In this document: one piece after another, positions 18,425-20,689 of the stretch
Layout of the letters: the number at the start of each line of letters is the position of its first letter
Numbering within the stretch: position 1 is the stretch's first letter
The notes under the pieces: generated by a model
Database searches by the model: none
Told to the model about the DNA's origin: nothing
What the model saw: the letters and a program-made list of their open reading frames with translations, nothing else
Made by a program: the position numbers and the translations under genes
Origin: Actinomycetes bacterium
GTDB taxonomy: Bacteria; Actinomycetota; Actinomycetes; Actinomycetales; Cellulomonadaceae
NCBI GenBank assembly: GCA_023438885.1
Contig: JAEXPS010000143.1
Span: 1 to 20,689, forward strand
Length of the DNA stretch: 20,689 bases
Direction: 5' to 3'

Positions 18425-19405
18425 ATGGCTCTGACGGCACAGGTGAAGGACGAGCTCGCCAGGCTGAAGGTCGACCGCACGTCCTGCCGCAAGGCCGAGG
18501 TGTCCGCGACGTTGCGGTTCGCCGGAGGGCTGCACATCATCTCGGGCCGCATCGTGGTCGAGGCCGAGCTGGACACGGGGATCTCGGCCCGCCGGCTCCG
18601 CCAGGCGATCTCGGAGGTCTACGGCCACGAGAGCGACGTGATCGTCGTCTCCGGCGGAGGGCTGCGGCGCGGGTCGCGCTACGTGGTGCGGGTGGTCAAG
18701 GACGGAGAGTCGCTGGCCCGGCAGACCGGCCTGCTGGACAACCGCGGGCGCCCGGTGCGGGGCCTCCCGCCGCAGGTGGTCTCGGCCGGCATCGGTGAGG
18801 CCGAGGCCGCGTGGCGCGGGGCCTTCCTGGCGCACGGCTCGCTGACGGAGCCCGGCCGGTCGTCGGCCCTCGAGATCACGTGCCCGGGTCCGGAGGCAGC
18901 GCTGGCGCTCGTCGGGGCGGCCCGCCGCCTCGGCGTGGCCGCCAAGGCGCGCGAGGTGCGGGGGATCGACCGGGTGGTGATCCGCGACGGCGACGCGATC
19001 AGCGCGATGCTGGCCCGCCTCGGCGCCCACGAGACCATGCTCGTCTGGGAGGAGCGGCGCGTGCGCCGCGAGGTGCGAGGCACCGCCAACCGGCTCGCGA
19101 ACTTCGACGACGCCAACCTCCGCCGCTCGGCGCGCGCCGCCGTCGCCGCAGGGGCACGGGTGGAGCGGGCGTTCGAGATCCTCGGCGAGGACCTGCCCGA
19201 CCACCTGCGCCAGGCCGGGGAGCTGCGGCTGGCCCACAAGGAGGCCTCGCTCGAGGAGCTGGGCAAGCTGGCCGAGCCCCCGCTGACGAAGGACGCCGTC
19301 GCCGGCCGCATCCGGCGGCTCCTGGCGACCGCCGACAAGCGAGCCGCCGAGCTCGGCATCCCGGACACCGAGGCGAGCCTCTCGCCGGACATGCTCGACC
19401 TGTAG
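18425..19405 (+). CDS. whiA: WhiA, sporulation/division transcription regulator
   Basis: WhiA is a DNA-binding regulator that works with WhiB to switch on septation genes in Streptomyces; orthologues occur across Actinobacteria and Firmicutes, including non-sporulating species. The 326-residue product has an N-terminal degenerate homing-endonuclease (LAGLIDADG-like) region (~1-210) beginning MALTAQVKDELARLKV. A C-terminal helix-turn-helix domain (~260-320) contains LEELGKLAEPPLTKDAVAGRIRRL. The ATG at 18425 is preferred over the in-frame ATG at 18416 because it gives the family's typical first residues and has AGGA (18413-18416) eight bases upstream. The 49-bp gap to yvcK shows no clear promoter or terminator, so it is probably read from the uvrC-rapZ-yvcK operon. 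Confidence 0.97.
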   Translation: MALTAQVKDELARLKVDRTSCRKAEVSATLRFAGGLHIISGRIVVEAELDTGISARRLRQAISEVYGHESDVIVVSGGGLRRGSRYVVRVVKDGESLARQTGLLDNRGRPVRGLPPQVVSAGIGEAEAAWRGAFLAHGSLTEPGRSSALEITCPGPEAALALVGAARRLGVAAKAREVRGIDRVVIRDGDAISAMLARLGAHETMLVWEERRVRREVRGTANRLANFDDANLRRSARAAVAAGARVERAFEILGEDLPDHLRQAGELRLAHKEASLEELGKLAEPPLTKDAVAGRIRRLLATADKRAAELGIPDTEASLSPDMLDL

Positions 19406-19448
19406 CCGCTCGTCGGCTGGACCTTCGTCGCAGGCAGGCCCCGCGACG
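19404..19448 (+). terminator. Weak hairpins after whiA
   Basis: AGCCG/CGGCT (19404-19408 with 19414-19418) and CGTCGC/GCGACG (19426-19431 with 19443-19448) could form two short stems between the whiA stop and the gap promoter. They have no T-run, so they are only possible terminators. Confidence 0.25.
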
Positions 19449-19455
19449 TGAGGTA

Positions 19456-19461
19456 TAGGCT
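19456..19461 (+). promoter_or_regulatory. Candidate -10 of gap
   Basis: TAGGCT within TATAGGCT is the strongest -10-like site in the window. Transcription would begin near A19468, giving a 155-nt 5' leader for gap. Confidence 0.5.
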
Positions 19462-19467
19462 CAAGGC

Positions 19468-19622
19468 ATCCGCTCGTCACAGGGGCGTCACGTGTTGGCC
19501 AGGCTCGCGAAGGGCTGCCGGGGCGGGGCCCCGGTGATCGGGCGGGACGCACACCGGCGTGCGAGTGTTTCCGACACCATTTCGTGTGCGCCGACCCCGT
19601 CGGCGCGTGCCGAGGAGGGCAA
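19468..19622 (+). promoter_or_regulatory. Structured 5' leader of gap
   Basis: The leader can fold into CCGGGGC/GCCCCGG (19518-19524 with 19528-19534, loop GGG). A second, longer stem pairs GCGCCGAC/GTCGGCGC (19588-19595 with 19599-19606, loop CCC), extended outward by G-U and G-C pairs to about 12 bp. The second stem ends close to the strong ribosome-binding site GAGGAGG (19612-19618). I see no known riboswitch class and no small ORF worth calling. Confidence 0.4.
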
Positions 19623-20627
<1,005 letters not shown>

Positions 20628-20646
20628 CCATCCTCAGGTAGCAGCG

Positions 20647-20689
20647 ATGCGTACCCCGGCCCCCCCCCCCGCCGGCCCCCCGCCCCCCC
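20647..20689 (+). other. Abnormal C-rich tail at the end; possible damaged pgk start
   Basis: From about 20660 the sequence is almost pure C (11 consecutive C at 20660-20670, then further C runs to the end). This is unlike any other part of the window and looks like a poor-quality contig end. The ATG at 20647 is followed by CGT ACC (Met-Arg-Thr), which matches the usual start of actinobacterial phosphoglycerate kinase, the common neighbour of gap, but the following codons are proline-rich noise. I therefore do not call a gene here. Confidence 0.4.

Overview
The window is high-GC, densely packed DNA from an actinobacterium. The gene set and order suggest a member of the Micrococcales close to Cellulomonas: a uvrC-rapZ-yvcK-whiA run followed by gap, an MBL-fold hydrolase divergent from uvrA, many GTG starts and several apparently leaderless genes. 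The genus is inferred from gene content, not from a search. Almost everything is chromosomal core. I see no insertion sequence, phage gene, CRISPR array, tRNA or rRNA.

Layout. (1) 1-1016: the 3' end of coaE, then a structured 148-nt spacer and a 151-residue protein I do not recognise. (2) 1017-3188: two tandem inverted repeats, then uvrB. (3) 3189-5404: a yybP-ykoY-type Mn2+ riboswitch leading into two overlapping TerC-family membrane protein genes. (4) 5393-10101: a small YciI-like gene (minus strand), an acyl-CoA dehydrogenase (plus), NADP-type glutamate dehydrogenase gdhA (minus) and an acyl-CoA ligase (plus). A 33-bp near-perfect palindrome lies at the ligase promoter. (5) 10111-13783: an MBL-fold hydrolase (minus) divergent from uvrA, with a LexA/SOS-box candidate between them. 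(6) 13787-18375: an OsmC-like gene (minus) divergent from the overlapping run uvrC-rapZ-yvcK. (7) 18425-20627: whiA, then gap with a long structured 5' leader. The last ~30 bases are an abnormal C-rich tail that looks like a damaged contig end, possibly over the first codons of pgk.

How the genes work together. UvrA, UvrB and UvrC form the complete nucleotide-excision-repair incision system, here within about 15 kb but in separate transcription units. RapZ, YvcK and WhiA are a conserved regulatory group linked to cell-envelope metabolism and sporulation or division control, next to the glycolytic gap gene. The two TerC proteins are probably manganese exporters under one Mn2+-sensing leader. 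The acyl-CoA dehydrogenase and ligase suggest acyl-CoA catabolism, though they are separated by gdhA and not in one operon.

Novelty. I do not see a convincing new multi-gene system. The best leads are regulatory: the anti-Shine-Dalgarno switch in the TerC leader, the structured leader of the unknown gene, the ligase operator, the gap leader, and -10-like hexamers placed so that uvrA, uvrB, uvrC, the ligase and the osmC-like gene would be leaderless.
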